In this document: one piece after another, positions 1 to 10,916 of the stretch
Position numbering within the stretch: the first letter of the stretch is position 1
Layout: each line of letters starts with the position of its first letter
Assembly: GCA_036268875.1 (NCBI GenBank)
Contig: DATATI010000034.1
Location: 151,875-215,874 of the forward strand
From: Polyangia bacterium
Lineage (GTDB): Bacteria; Myxococcota_A; Polyangia; Fen-1088
Length of the DNA: 64,000 nt
Direction: 5' to 3'
Translations under genes and position numbers: made by a program
The notes under the pieces: generated by a model
Told to the model about the DNA's origin: nothing
Databases searched by the model: none
The model's input: only the letters and a program-made list of their open reading frames with translations

Positions 1-8
1 CCCCCGTA

Positions 9-1583
9 TCAAAAGAAAAATGCCATGCTCAGCTGCCCGCGGTTGTTGCGCGCCGTCTGCGCCATGCCGCCGGTGCCCGGCTGGGTCGGCTGAATCGGCT
101 CGCCCGTATACGTGGGCTCCGGCGAGCTCACGTCGCCGAACGTCTGCTTCACGGTCTGGAAGGAGAGGCCCAGGACCACCGCGGGCGTAACCTCCATCTC
201 GATGTTCGCGTCGATATATTCCATCTTGGTGAAGATGGCGGCGAAGCTGTCCATCGGGGTCAGCGTCTTGATGTTGTCCGACCAGACGCGCGAGTAGATC
301 CCCGTCACCCAGATGCGATTGGTCTCCATCGGCAGGTAGTACTGCAAACCGCCGACGAAGGCACGCCAGTTGATGGTCTTGAGACTGTACGTGCGATCAA
401 AGGTTACGAGACCAGGGTCCACGTTCGCGGGATATGCCGGCGCCGGCGTCGTCAAGCCGACGTTCACGACCACCGGAAACCGCGACCCGCCGTCCATGCC
501 GCTGTACATGTCGGCGATGCCGGTGCCGATGCTGAACTCGCCGGTGAGCGTCAGCGCGTTGCTGCGGTCATATTCCGCTCTGGCCGGGATGACCGGCAGC
601 AGGATCGACGCCGCCGCGCCGTACCCATTGGCCGTCACCGCCTCCGACCCAGGGCTGGGGCGGAAGGCCGGCACCTCGAAGTGGCGATACATCCCCGAAA
701 CGCCGATCGACAGCGGCACCAGGTACGGGCTGCCGAAGCCGGACCCAGACCAACCTTTCCAACCTTTGTAGGCGAACTTGATCCCCGCCTGCCCCTCGGG
801 AATGCCGGAGTCGCGTTGCGCCGGCTCCACGGCCGCCGCCGCGATCACCAGCTCGTAGTTGCCGTCGTCGGAGCGCAGTTTTTCTTCCAGACGAAGCTGC
901 GGGTTGCGGTGGTAAATCTGCCCCGGCACGCCCAGGTAGGCGACGGTCGCCGGATAGAAATAACCACCCCACCCGAACAGGTCCTGCGTCTGGCCGGCGA
1001 TGACGTCAATGACATACGTCTCCAGCTTCAGATACGCCTGCCGCATGCGCACCGGCCCGTAGATGATGACGTCGCTGCGCTTGGCGTCCGTGGGCGTCAG
1101 CCCGAAGAAATCGAACTCGATCAGGCCGGACGTGCGCATGCCCTTCAGCTTGGGCGTGATGTCCGGGAACGAAGGGGCGAGGAACTGCAGGCCGACGCGC
1201 GAATCACGCGCGGTCAACGTGGTCCGGCGGTGGTCGCCCTTGTACGTCCCGACGCGCTGGATCATGTTCCCCCCGACATTGCTGTCGAGCGACTGCGTCG
1301 AGTCTTCGGTCATGTCCAGCTTGGCGAAACCGAAAGGTTGGATCGACCAGTCCTCGCGCGCGCCATAGGTGGGCACGCGCTGGGGCTGCGCCGGGATCAG
1401 CTGATCCTGCGGCACTTCCCAGGCCGACTGATCGTGCACGACCTCCGGCACGTCCTCGCCCTTCTTTTCCTCTTCGTCGGGCTTCTTGTCGGGCTTCTTG
1501 TCGGCGGCCAGCGCGGCCACCGAAACGTGCGTCACCGCCAGGGCGATGGCGATCGAAAAAGACCCAAGCGTCCGATATCTCAT
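9..1583 (-). CDS. Porin-like outer-membrane beta-barrel protein
   Basis: The 524-residue product starts with a signal peptide (about residues 1-26, ending in an Ala-rich cleavage site). A Lys/Asp/Glu-rich stretch follows (about 27-46), then a long region with alternating hydrophobic and aromatic residues. It ends in three Phe residues, the usual end of a BAM-inserted outer-membrane barrel. The segment around GFAKLDM, the R-rich strand and the IEFDFFG motif resemble DcaP-type trimeric porins, so it probably forms a diffusion channel; the substrate cannot be told. It faces away from the proA end with about 95 bp between. Family assignment is from memory of the fold, not from a search. Confidence 0.7.
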   Translation of the reverse strand: MRYRTLGSFSIAIALAVTHVSVAALAADKKPDKKPDEEEKKGEDVPEVVHDQSAWEVPQDQLIPAQPQRVPTYGAREDWSIQPFGFAKLDMTEDSTQSLDSNVGGNMIQRVGTYKGDHRRTTLTARDSRVGLQFLAPSFPDITPKLKGMRTSGLIEFDFFGLTPTDAKRSDVIIYGPVRMRQAYLKLETYVIDVIAGQTQDLFGWGGYFYPATVAYLGVPGQIYHRNPQLRLEEKLRSDDGNYELVIAAAAVEPAQRDSGIPEGQAGIKFAYKGWKGWSGSGFGSPYLVPLSIGVSGMYRHFEVPAFRPSPGSEAVTANGYGAAASILLPVIPARAEYDRSNALTLTGEFSIGTGIADMYSGMDGGSRFPVVVNVGLTTPAPAYPANVDPGLVTFDRTYSLKTINWRAFVGGLQYYLPMETNRIWVTGIYSRVWSDNIKTLTPMDSFAAIFTKMEYIDANIEMEVTPAVVLGLSFQTVKQTFGDVSSPEPTYTGEPIQPTQPGTGGMAQTARNNRGQLSMAFFF

Positions 1584-1607
1584 CGGCCCTCCGTCACGCG
1601 CTCATGG

Positions 1608-1632
1608 GTGTCCATCGGGTGGCGACGGACAC
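1608..1632. repeat. Inverted repeat GTGTCC-N13-GGACAC between porin gene and proA
   Basis: A perfect 6-bp inverted repeat with a 13-nt loop lies in the 94-bp gap just downstream of proA and just upstream of the porin start. It could be a weak hairpin ending proBA transcription or an operator for the porin gene. No T-tract follows, so a Rho-independent terminator is not supported. Confidence 0.25.
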
Positions 1633-1677
1633 TATCCTCAGCGGCCTAGACGGTCAACCAGTTCCACGCCCTTTTGG

Positions 1678-2970
1678 CTAGAGATCGCGGTGTTTGAAGG
1701 CACGACCACCAGCGCCATAGTTCGCTGTCTGTTGACCGTTGCCGCGCAGCAGCCACTTATAGGTCAAGAGCCCTTCGACACCGACGGGACCGCGGGCGTG
1801 CAATTTATCGGTGCTGATTCCCACCTCCGCGCCCAAACCATAACGATAGCCATCAGCAAAACGGTTGCTGGCATTGTGAAAGACGCTGGCCGCGTCGACC
1901 GCGCGCAGGAATGTCTCTGCCGCTGAATGGTCCTGTGTAACGATCGACTCTGTGTGCCGCGAACCGTGGGTGGCGATGTGCGCCAGCGCCTGGTCGAGAC
2001 CGCTGACCTGTCGCACCGCCAAGATCAGGGCGCCGAATTCGACGCCGAAGTCCTCGGGGGTGGCCGGGCGCAGGTCGGGGTGCCGGCGCAGGGTCTCGGG
2101 ACAGGCGCGCAATTCGACGCCCGCCTGTTTCAAGGCCGCCACGCAGGCGTCCAACGCCGCCGGCGCCGCCGCGTCCCACAGCAATGTCTCCAGCGCATTG
2201 CAGGCCGCCGGGTACGTGCACTTCGCATCGACGGCCAGGCGCGCGGCCATCGCCGGCTCAGCCGCAGCGTGCACATACAGATGACAGACACCGGCCGCGT
2301 GGCCCATCACCGGGATGCGCGTGCTTTCCTGAACGTGCTGCACGAACGCCGACGAGCCCCGCGCCACGATCAGATCGACGAGACCGTGCAGCCCCAGCAA
2401 TCCGCTGACGGCGGCGCGATCTTCCAGCAGCACCACCAACCCAGCGTCAAGGCCCTGCGCCGCCAGCACCCGGTGTACGACAGCCGTCAGCACGCGGTTG
2501 GTGCCCAGCGCCTCGCGCCCGCCTTTCAGCAGCACGGCGTTGCCGCTGCGCAAAGCCAGGCCGACGATCTGCAACAGCGCATCCGGTCGCGCCTCGAACA
2601 CAACGCCCAGCACGCCCAGCGGACACGACACCCGTTCCAAGATCAGCTCGTCGTCCAGCAGCCGCCGTAGCGTCACCTGGCCGACCAGATCCTTCATCGC
2701 CGCCAGCTGCCGAAGGCCGTCGATCACGCTGTCCAGCTTGGCGGCGTCCAGGCCCAGGCGTTTCAGCAAGGCCGGCGCCAGCTCGCCGCGCGCGGCCTCG
2801 GCCTGGCCTGCCTCCAGGTCGCGCGCGTTGGCGGCGAAGATGGCGGCGCGCGTGCCCGTGTCGCCCAGCGCATCGGCCAGCGCCGACAGCAGCGCGCTGC
2901 GCTCGGCGCCCGAGCGGTTGCAAAGCGCGGCGCCGGCGGCGCGCGCGGCGATGGCGGCGTCGCGAATCAC
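1678..2970 (-). CDS. proA: Glutamate-5-semialdehyde (gamma-glutamyl phosphate) reductase
   Basis: Second step of proline synthesis: NADPH-dependent reduction of gamma-glutamyl phosphate to glutamate-5-semialdehyde, in the cytoplasm. The catalytic Cys lies in the conserved AKCTYPAACNALET stretch, and the cofactor loop around LLKGGREA is also visible. The GTG start at 2970 overlaps the proB stop as GTGA, so the two genes are translationally coupled. This start gives 430 residues, close to the usual length of about 417. A longer reading from 3021 would add 17 residues that belong to the overlap. Together with proB and proC the whole glutamate-to-proline path is present. Confidence 0.95.
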   Translation of the reverse strand: MIRDAAIAARAAGAALCNRSGAERSALLSALADALGDTGTRAAIFAANARDLEAGQAEAARGELAPALLKRLGLDAAKLDSVIDGLRQLAAMKDLVGQVTLRRLLDDELILERVSCPLGVLGVVFEARPDALLQIVGLALRSGNAVLLKGGREALGTNRVLTAVVHRVLAAQGLDAGLVVLLEDRAAVSGLLGLHGLVDLIVARGSSAFVQHVQESTRIPVMGHAAGVCHLYVHAAAEPAMAARLAVDAKCTYPAACNALETLLWDAAAPAALDACVAALKQAGVELRACPETLRRHPDLRPATPEDFGVEFGALILAVRQVSGLDQALAHIATHGSRHTESIVTQDHSAAETFLRAVDAASVFHNASNRFADGYRYGLGAEVGISTDKLHARGPVGVEGLLTYKWLLRGNGQQTANYGAGGRAFKHRDL

Positions 2971-4163
2971 ACCGCCCCCATCACCAGGTTGTCGCGCGTG
3001 ATGACGGCGTCGTAGCCGCACCAGCCCAGGATCGAATCGATCTCGTCGCTGTGGTGCCCGGCCAGCTTGCGGCAGGCCTCCGCGCCATAGTTCACCAGCC
3101 CCCGGCCGTGCACGCGCCCGCTGCCGTCACGGATCTCCACCACGTCGCCTTTGTCGAAGGCACCCTCGACGGAGACCACTCCGATGGGCAGCAGCGACGC
3201 TTTCTCACCGCCGAGCGCGCGCAGGGCGCCGTCGTTCACCACCAGGGCGCCGCGGTGGCGGGCCGAGACGGCGATGTGGCGGATGCGGGCCGGGCGCCGC
3301 TCGCCCACCGCGATCAAGGTCCCGATGTCCTCGCCTTCGAGGGCGCGTTCCAGCACCCGCGGCTCGGCGCCGCCGGCGATCAAGACGGTGGTGCCTTCGC
3401 CGGTGGCCAGCCGCGCCGCCGCCAGCTTGCTGGCCATGCCGCCGGTGCCGCCGCTGCTGCCGCCGTCGGCGCGGGCCAGCGTGGCGTCGTCGACGGCGTC
3501 CAGCTCGGCGATGCGCGTGGCGGTGGGATCGTGCTTGGGGTTGGCGGTGTAAAGCCCCGCCACGTTGGTCAGTAACACCAGCAGATCAGCGTCCAGGCTG
3601 ACCGCCACCCGCGCCGACAAACCGTCGTTGTCGCCGAACCCGGCCACCACCGGCGCCGCGGTCTCCGTCGCCGGCACCGCGGTGGGCTGGGCGCGACGGC
3701 GGTACTCGACCAGCTCTTGCACGCTGACGCTGTCGTTCTCGTTCAAGATGGGAACCGCGCCCAGTTCCAAGAGGCGCATCAACGTCGTGCGCACGCACAG
3801 CGCGCGGTCGCGCTCGGCCAGATCTTCCTGGGTCAGCAGCACCTGCGCCGCGGTCAGGCCCAGCTGGGCGAAGGCTTGCGTGTACACGCCCATCAGGTGC
3901 CCTTGCCCCACCGCCGCGCACGCTTGCCGCAACCCCAGCGAGCGCGGCCGTTCCTTCAAGCCCAGCACGCGCATGCCCATCCCGACCGCGCCGCTGGACA
4001 CCAGCACCACCTCGCGGCCCTGGCGGCGCAGGCGGGCCATCCCTTCGCACAGGGCCATCAGCCGGCCGAGCGCCAGCTCGACACCGTCGTGGGTGACCAC
4101 GTGCGTGCCCAGTTTGACGACGATGCGGTGGGCGTCGCCAAGGTGGCGGCGAGACGGAGTCAT
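2967..4163 (-). CDS. proB: Glutamate 5-kinase with C-terminal PUA domain
   Basis: First step of proline synthesis: ATP-dependent phosphorylation of glutamate, usually feedback-inhibited by proline. The 398-residue chain has an amino-acid-kinase domain (IVVKLGTHVV near the start, LVSSGAV loop, LNENDSV, GDNDGLSA) to about residue 265, then a PUA domain of about 110 residues. Between the NENDSV motif and the GDNDGLSA motif there are roughly 20 extra residues rich in Pro, Thr and Ala that the E. coli enzyme lacks; they sit beside the active site. The ATG is 62 bp from the divergent HEAT-repeat gene, so the two share a promoter region. Confidence 0.95.
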   Translation of the reverse strand: MTPSRRHLGDAHRIVVKLGTHVVTHDGVELALGRLMALCEGMARLRRQGREVVLVSSGAVGMGMRVLGLKERPRSLGLRQACAAVGQGHLMGVYTQAFAQLGLTAAQVLLTQEDLAERDRALCVRTTLMRLLELGAVPILNENDSVSVQELVEYRRRAQPTAVPATETAAPVVAGFGDNDGLSARVAVSLDADLLVLLTNVAGLYTANPKHDPTATRIAELDAVDDATLARADGGSSGGTGGMASKLAAARLATGEGTTVLIAGGAEPRVLERALEGEDIGTLIAVGERRPARIRHIAVSARHRGALVVNDGALRALGGEKASLLPIGVVSVEGAFDKGDVVEIRDGSGRVHGRGLVNYGAEACRKLAGHHSDEIDSILGWCGYDAVITRDNLVMGAV

Positions 4164-4225
4164 GGCGCCCGAATCTACCTGCCCGGGGCTGGGAAAACCA
4201 CCGCCCGCCGTCGTAGTGTGCCGCC

Positions 4226-5869
4226 ATGGCTCGATCCGCGAAGATCAAAACCAGCAAAGGCGGCCAGACGCCGGTGGTGGCAGCGCTGGTGGCCCTGCTG
4301 CGCAGCGACGCGGTCGAAAAGCAGATCGCCGCCACCATCGTGATTGGCGAGCTGGGGGTGCGCGACGCCGGCGCCATCGATGGGCTTTTTGCCCTGGTCG
4401 ACAGCGGTCTTGGCCCGCTGCAGCGGCACGCTCTGGAGGCGCTGACGCGTTTGCAGCCGCGCGGTGTGCTGGAAAAGGCCCTGCCCTTGCTGGCGGTGCG
4501 CGACGAGAGCGTGCGGGCGGCGGCGCTGGGCGCGGTGGTGGCGGCCGGCGAAGCGGCGGTGCCGGCGGTGCGGGCGCGCTTGCCGGAGGCCGACGGCGAA
4601 GAGCGGCGCGCGCTGGAAGCGGCGCTGGCCCGTCTGGGCGGCAAGGACGCTTTCTCGGCGCTGCTGGACAGTCTCGACGCCGACGGCGCCAACCCGGACG
4701 CCTCGCGCGCGGCGATCCTGGCGGTGCGCCAGCGCATCAAGGACGCCGGTGCGCGCGAACGTCAGGGCTACGTCGGCCAGGTGGTGAAATACCTGGGCGC
4801 GAAAAAGATCCGCGCCTCGGTGATGGCGACCGCGGGCGCGGTGAAGATCCTGGGATTTCTCCAGGACCCCGGCTCGGTCAAGCTGCTCTTGGCCCTGGCC
4901 GGCGACAAGAAGCAGGCGGACGCCATTCGCGAGGAAGCGGTGATCGCGCTGCGGTTCGCGTCGCGCGAAAAAACCGCGGCCCAGGCGAAGGTGGCGACGG
5001 CGCTGCTGACCATCGCCGAGACCGCGCCGGCGGCGGTGGCGCGCGCGGCGCTGTACACGCTGGCGGGGATCGCCCTGCCGGCGCCGCTGGTGGCGCGCCT
5101 GCAGAAGCTGGCGGCGCACCCCCAGGGCGAACGCGCGCGGCTGGCCATCGAAGGGCTGGCCCAGACCAGCACGGCGGCGGCGGCCGACGCGCTGGGGAAG
5201 ATCTTGCTAGGCACCGGCGAACGCGCGCGCGCCGAGGCCGCCGGTACGGCGCTGGCGGCGCGGCCCGACGCGGGGGCGGCGCTGGCCCGGGCCCTGCTGG
5301 CCGCGCCCGACGCGGAACGAGCATGGATGTTGGTCAAGATGTTGCGCCCGCACGTGCGCAAGCTGGAGGCGCGGCAGGTGACCGCGCTGCGCGACCAGGC
5401 GCTCGTACGCCTGCGCGCCAACGAACCGCCGTGGGAGCCTTTCCTGCAGGTGGCGCGCGAGGCCGACGCGCGCCTCACCGCCGACGGTCTGCGCCGGTTG
5501 GTGAGCGACCTGCGCAAGGGAAAGAAGCTGGCGCAGGCGCTGGCGGTGGCGCGTCTCCTCGGCGGCAGCGCCGAGGCATTTCCCGAGGACGGTTATGCCC
5601 TGGCCACGCTGGAATGGGCCGCCGGCAAGCGCGACGAGGCGCTACTGGTGTTCGGGCAGCTGGCCGAGCGCGGGTTCGACGTGGCGGCGACCTTGCACAG
5701 GGATCGCGCCGTCGAGCCCGAGCAGCGCTATCAGATCGGGTTTCACTTCGCCGACAAACGCCACCCGCTGGGCGAGGAGATCTTGACCGCCATCGTCGAG
5801 GCCGGCGGACGCAGCAAGGTGGTGCAGATGGCCAAGGCCAAGCTGCGTTCGGCGGGGTTCGCCGAATGA
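4226..5869 (+). CDS. HEAT-repeat protein of unknown function
   Basis: The 547-residue Ala/Leu-rich product is built of repeating helical pairs of the HEAT/armadillo type from about residue 15 to 430, with typical elements such as VRAAALGAVVAAGEAAV. There is no signal peptide or membrane segment, so it is cytoplasmic and probably a protein-binding scaffold. The last 100 residues are less repetitive and look TPR-like. It lies between divergent proB and downstream proC (55 bp gap), an unusual insertion in a proline cluster. No Shine-Dalgarno is seen; a TAGTGT box lies 6 nt before the ATG, which would suit a leaderless transcript. Confidence 0.75.
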   Translation: MARSAKIKTSKGGQTPVVAALVALLRSDAVEKQIAATIVIGELGVRDAGAIDGLFALVDSGLGPLQRHALEALTRLQPRGVLEKALPLLAVRDESVRAAALGAVVAAGEAAVPAVRARLPEADGEERRALEAALARLGGKDAFSALLDSLDADGANPDASRAAILAVRQRIKDAGARERQGYVGQVVKYLGAKKIRASVMATAGAVKILGFLQDPGSVKLLLALAGDKKQADAIREEAVIALRFASREKTAAQAKVATALLTIAETAPAAVARAALYTLAGIALPAPLVARLQKLAAHPQGERARLAIEGLAQTSTAAAADALGKILLGTGERARAEAAGTALAARPDAGAALARALLAAPDAERAWMLVKMLRPHVRKLEARQVTALRDQALVRLRANEPPWEPFLQVAREADARLTADGLRRLVSDLRKGKKLAQALAVARLLGGSAEAFPEDGYALATLEWAAGKRDEALLVFGQLAERGFDVAATLHRDRAVEPEQRYQIGFHFADKRHPLGEEILTAIVEAGGRSKVVQMAKAKLRSAGFAE

Positions 5870-5924
5870 CGGCGCGCCGGGTGAAGCGCCGCCCGGGACC
5901 GGCGCGTATGATAGGACTCGCACA

Positions 5925-6743
5925 ATGTTGAAAGACGACCAGACGCTGACGGTGCTTGGGTGCGGCACGATGGGCGAGGCGATCGTGCGCGGGCTCTTGC
6001 GCGCCGGGCGGCTGAAACCGGGGCAGATCTTCGCCACTGACAGGCGCAGCGAGGTGGTGAAGGCGCTGAAAGACAAGCACGGCATCCGCGCCACCAGCCA
6101 GAACCTGGAGGCCTGCGGCGCCGCCAGCGTGGTCCTGGTCTGCGTGAAACCGCACGAGGTGGCGGTGGCGCTGAACAACGACGACCTGCGCGCGGCCCTG
6201 GCCGGCAAGCTGGTGGTCAGCATCGCCGCCGGCATTCGCCTCGATCAACTGTCCGGCTGGTTGCCGGACAGCGCGGTCATTCGCGCCATGCCCAACACCC
6301 CGTGCTTGATCGGCGAAGGCATGACCGTCATCGCCCGCGGCCGCGGCGTCACCGACGAGCAGGCGGCGCAGGCGATGGCGATCTTCCACGCCGTCGGCCG
6401 CTGCGTGGAAGCCGAGGACAAGGTGATGGACGCCGTGACCAGCCTGAACGGCAGCGGCCCGGCCTTCGCGTACATGATTCTGGAAGCGCTGACCGACGGC
6501 GGCGTGCGCATGGGCCTGCGGCGAGACGCGGCCATGGAGATCGCCGCGCAGATGTTCCAGGGCGCCGCCCGCATGGTTCTGCAGACCGGCATGCACCCGG
6601 CGGCTTTGAAGGATCAGGTGACCACGCCCGCCGGCTGCACCATCGCCGGTTTGCTAACGATGGAAGACGGGCGCATCCGGTCAGTGCTGGCGCGCGCAGT
6701 GGAAGAAGCGGCGCACGTCGCCAGCAAGCTGGGCCAAAGCTGA
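5925..6743 (+). CDS. proC: Pyrroline-5-carboxylate reductase
   Basis: Last step of proline synthesis, NAD(P)H-dependent reduction of pyrroline-5-carboxylate. The 272-residue protein has the N-terminal nucleotide-binding glycine motif GCGTMGEA, the VCVKPHEV motif, AMPNTPC, and the C-terminal dimer-domain signature around LNGSGPAFAYM and TPAGCTIAGL. Length matches the family. A TATGAT box ends 12 nt before the ATG and no clear ribosome binding site is visible. A decayed TerC-type gene follows 4 bp after the stop, so the original operon may have included it. Confidence 0.96.
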   Translation: MLKDDQTLTVLGCGTMGEAIVRGLLRAGRLKPGQIFATDRRSEVVKALKDKHGIRATSQNLEACGAASVVLVCVKPHEVAVALNNDDLRAALAGKLVVSIAAGIRLDQLSGWLPDSAVIRAMPNTPCLIGEGMTVIARGRGVTDEQAAQAMAIFHAVGRCVEAEDKVMDAVTSLNGSGPAFAYMILEALTDGGVRMGLRRDAAMEIAAQMFQGAARMVLQTGMHPAALKDQVTTPAGCTIAGLLTMEDGRIRSVLARAVEEAAHVASKLGQS

Positions 6744-6747
6744 CGGC

Positions 6748-7080
6748 GTGCCCGACTTCAGCGCGTTGCTGTCGGCCGATGGGCTGGTCAGCCTGGTCAG
6801 CCTGACCGCGCTGGAGATCGTCCTCGGCATCGACAACATCATCTTCATCGCCATCCTGGGCGCGATCTGGTGCTGCTGGTCGGCGGGCTGTTTCTGATCG
6901 GCAAATCAGCCCACGAAATCTACCAACTGATGGAGGGCGACGAGGCCGACAGCGGCGGCGCGGCGCACGTCGCGAACCGGCGCGCGCCCGGCGTTCCGGA
7001 CGCGGCCAGCGCCGGGTTTGCCAGCACCCTGGCGCAGCTTCTGGCCCTGGACATCCGTCAGCGAGTTCATCAACCGCCCT
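6748..7080 (+). pseudogene. TerC-family membrane protein pseudogene with two internal deletions
   Basis: A GTG at 6748 opens a frame with the TerC signature LTALEIVLGIDNIIFIAIL. At about 6859 the frame breaks and the text continues in another frame with RDLVLLVGGLFLIGKSAHEI, which in intact relatives lies some 50 residues further on. A second break at about 7056 jumps from LLALDI to VSEFINRP in a third frame, again skipping what would be a membrane segment. I conclude that two deletions have removed transmembrane segments and the gene is dead. TerC/YkoY proteins are inner-membrane proteins tied to metal-ion handling. It follows proC by 4 bp. Confidence 0.8.
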
Positions 7081-7254
7081 TTTTGGATCCGTTTAACAGC
7101 GTCAGAGGAGTGCAAACGCGCGAAAGCCGCCCTCCAATAGGTTGCGTACCTTCGCCCCGCACGTAACGGGTTTGCCTACGGAAATGTGATTAATAAGGTG
7201 AGACGCAGTGACAGGACCCGCCCACGCGAAGCCGGCGCACGCCACAAGATCCCC

Positions 7255-7617
7255 CTAGATCTCCACCACCGCCGATTTCGCCAGGTGGTCGATGATCCGG
7301 ACGTCGGCGGTGGCCAGTCGCCACCCACGCAACCGGGCGTGACCGACAATCAACCGGTCGAACGGATCGCGGGTCCAGGATAGATCGACCGCCGCCTGGA
7401 ACAGCGCCGTGGACGAAGGATCGTCCACGGCGAACCGCTCGTCGTCGGCGATCTTGTCCACCGGAAGCTTGAGCTTGATCCGCCCGAGCTCGGACAGAAA
7501 CTGCATCTCCAGCAGGCTGGCTGGCGAAACGTAAAGACGGCCGCGGTCGGGAATCTTGCCGGCCCGGCGGTGCCCGGCCAAAAGCCAGATCAACGCGTGC
7601 GTGTCGAGCAGGATCAA
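7255..7617 (-). CDS. PIN-domain ribonuclease toxin (VapC-like)
   Basis: A 120-residue PIN-domain protein, the toxin of a type II toxin-antitoxin pair; such enzymes cleave RNA with acidic-residue-bound Mg2+. The N-terminal LLDTHALIWLL motif carries the first catalytic Asp, and acidic residues recur in the middle and in the ATADVRI motif near the end. I choose the TTG at 7617 because it overlaps the antitoxin stop as TTGA, the usual coupling, and places the PIN motif at residue 2-3. A longer ATG reading from 7671 would overlap the antitoxin by 58 bp. Confidence 0.85.
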   Translation of the reverse strand: MILLDTHALIWLLAGHRRAGKIPDRGRLYVSPASLLEMQFLSELGRIKLKLPVDKIADDERFAVDDPSSTALFQAAVDLSWTRDPFDRLIVGHARLRGWRLATADVRIIDHLAKSAVVEI

Positions 7618-7862
7618 CGGCGCTTCCGGCCGACGAAGGTCAACCCCGCCGCGCCCCCCGCCCAGGTCCAATCGCCGCGGTCGACCGCCGGATCGACGAT
7701 CTCCACCACCGGCGCCCGGGCCCGGGGCGGCCTGTTCTTGGTGGCCACCAGCTGAAAGCGCACGCCCTGCCGTTCGATGATCACCGCCTCGCCGCGCTCG
7801 GCGCTGTCCAGCAGCTCGGCCATGCGCATGCGGGCGTGGGCCACGCTGTAGCGTTTGGTCAC
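7614..7862 (-). CDS. Phd/YefM-family antitoxin
   Basis: An 82-residue antitoxin. The N-terminal half (SVAHARMRMAELLDSAERGE, then VIIERQGVRFQLV) matches the Phd/YefM DNA-binding fold. The Pro/Arg/Gly-rich C-terminal half would be the disordered toxin-binding tail. It starts with GTG at 7862 and is coupled to the PIN toxin by a 4-bp overlap. A TGTACA inverted repeat touches the start codon and is the likely autoregulatory operator. No Shine-Dalgarno lies at normal distance, so the transcript may be leaderless or start at a later codon. Confidence 0.85.
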   Translation of the reverse strand: MTKRYSVAHARMRMAELLDSAERGEAVIIERQGVRFQLVATKNRPPRARAPVVEIVDPAVDRGDWTWAGGAAGLTFVGRKRR

Positions 7863-7863
7863 A

Positions 7864-7876
7864 TGTACAATGTACA
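7864..7876 (-). promoter_or_regulatory. TGTACA-N-TGTACA operator of the toxin-antitoxin operon
   Basis: The 13-bp sequence TGTACAATGTACA is a near-perfect palindrome ending one base before the antitoxin GTG. TGTACA is the known core of YefM-YoeB operators in E. coli, so autorepression by the Phd/YefM antitoxin is the natural reading. Confidence 0.75.
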
Positions 7877-7953
7877 GGCGCTCACCTTGACGGTCGAGGG
7901 TAATTCTTGCCCGCGCGCCGGAGGCGTGTTACCGCCTGGCCCGGAGGTATTGA

Positions 7954-8553
7954 ATGAAATCCAGTTCGTCGAAGTGGGCCCTGACGTTTTCGTCGTTCCT
8001 GTTCCTGGCCGTGGTGCTGTCGCCGACGGCGGCGTCGGCGCAGGGCAACGGACCGTTCGCGCAACCGCCGGGACCGGGCGGCTTCGGCGCGGCCGGGCAG
8101 TTCGTGCTGACCGGTGGCGATTCGACCGAACTGAACAACACCCCCAGCTTCAGCATCATCAAACGGAGCGGCGATCGAACGTCGATCAACATCCAGCCTG
8201 CCCTCGACTACTTCATCATCCCAAACGTCACCATCGGTGGCATCGTTGGTCTATTCACCCAATCGGGCCGGGGTGCCGAAACCGCCATTACCTTGGGCGT
8301 CCGCGCCGGGTACAACCTTCAACTGGGGGATCGCTTCAGTCTCTGGCCCACCGTGGGACTCAATTACCAGCACTTCTCTTTTTCGGACGGCGGCGGCTCC
8401 GACAGCAACACCTATTTCAACCTGGACGTTCCCTTCCTCTTTCACGTCGTCCCGCACTTCTTCCTGGGCCTCGGGCCGTTCGTTCACGTGGGCCTGGGCG
8501 ACGGCGATCCGAATGTCTTCGGCATCCAGTCGCTGATCGGCGGCTGGTTCTAG
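7954..8553 (+). CDS. Small outer-membrane beta-barrel protein
   Basis: A 199-residue protein with a clear signal peptide (residues 1-29, cut after SAQ or nearby). A short Pro/Gly-rich stretch is followed by about eight amphipathic strands with Gly and aromatic residues, and the chain ends in Gly-Gly-Trp-Phe, a typical outer-membrane barrel end. A GGAGG sequence 8 nt before the ATG sets the start. It resembles opacity-like or OmpW-sized barrels, but no specific family could be named. It is transcribed away from the toxin-antitoxin operon and convergently with the RecD2-like gene. Confidence 0.7.
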   Translation: MKSSSSKWALTFSSFLFLAVVLSPTAASAQGNGPFAQPPGPGGFGAAGQFVLTGGDSTELNNTPSFSIIKRSGDRTSINIQPALDYFIIPNVTIGGIVGLFTQSGRGAETAITLGVRAGYNLQLGDRFSLWPTVGLNYQHFSFSDGGGSDSNTYFNLDVPFLFHVVPHFFLGLGPFVHVGLGDGDPNVFGIQSLIGGWF

Positions 8554-8574
8554 CCGCGCCGGCGATCGTTCCGT

Positions 8575-10824
<2,250 letters not shown>

Positions 10825-10916
10825 GCCCCAAATTCACCACGAAGATCCCCTTCGAGCAATGCGCGGGCGCGATCGTCGATCGCCGGGCCCGGCATCGGAT
10901 GCTAAAGTCGCCCCGC

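Noticed and set aside
3565-5931. A 788-residue plus-strand frame across proB and the HEAT-repeat gene
   Set aside because: Arg/Gly/Ala-rich shadow of two real genes; no motif.
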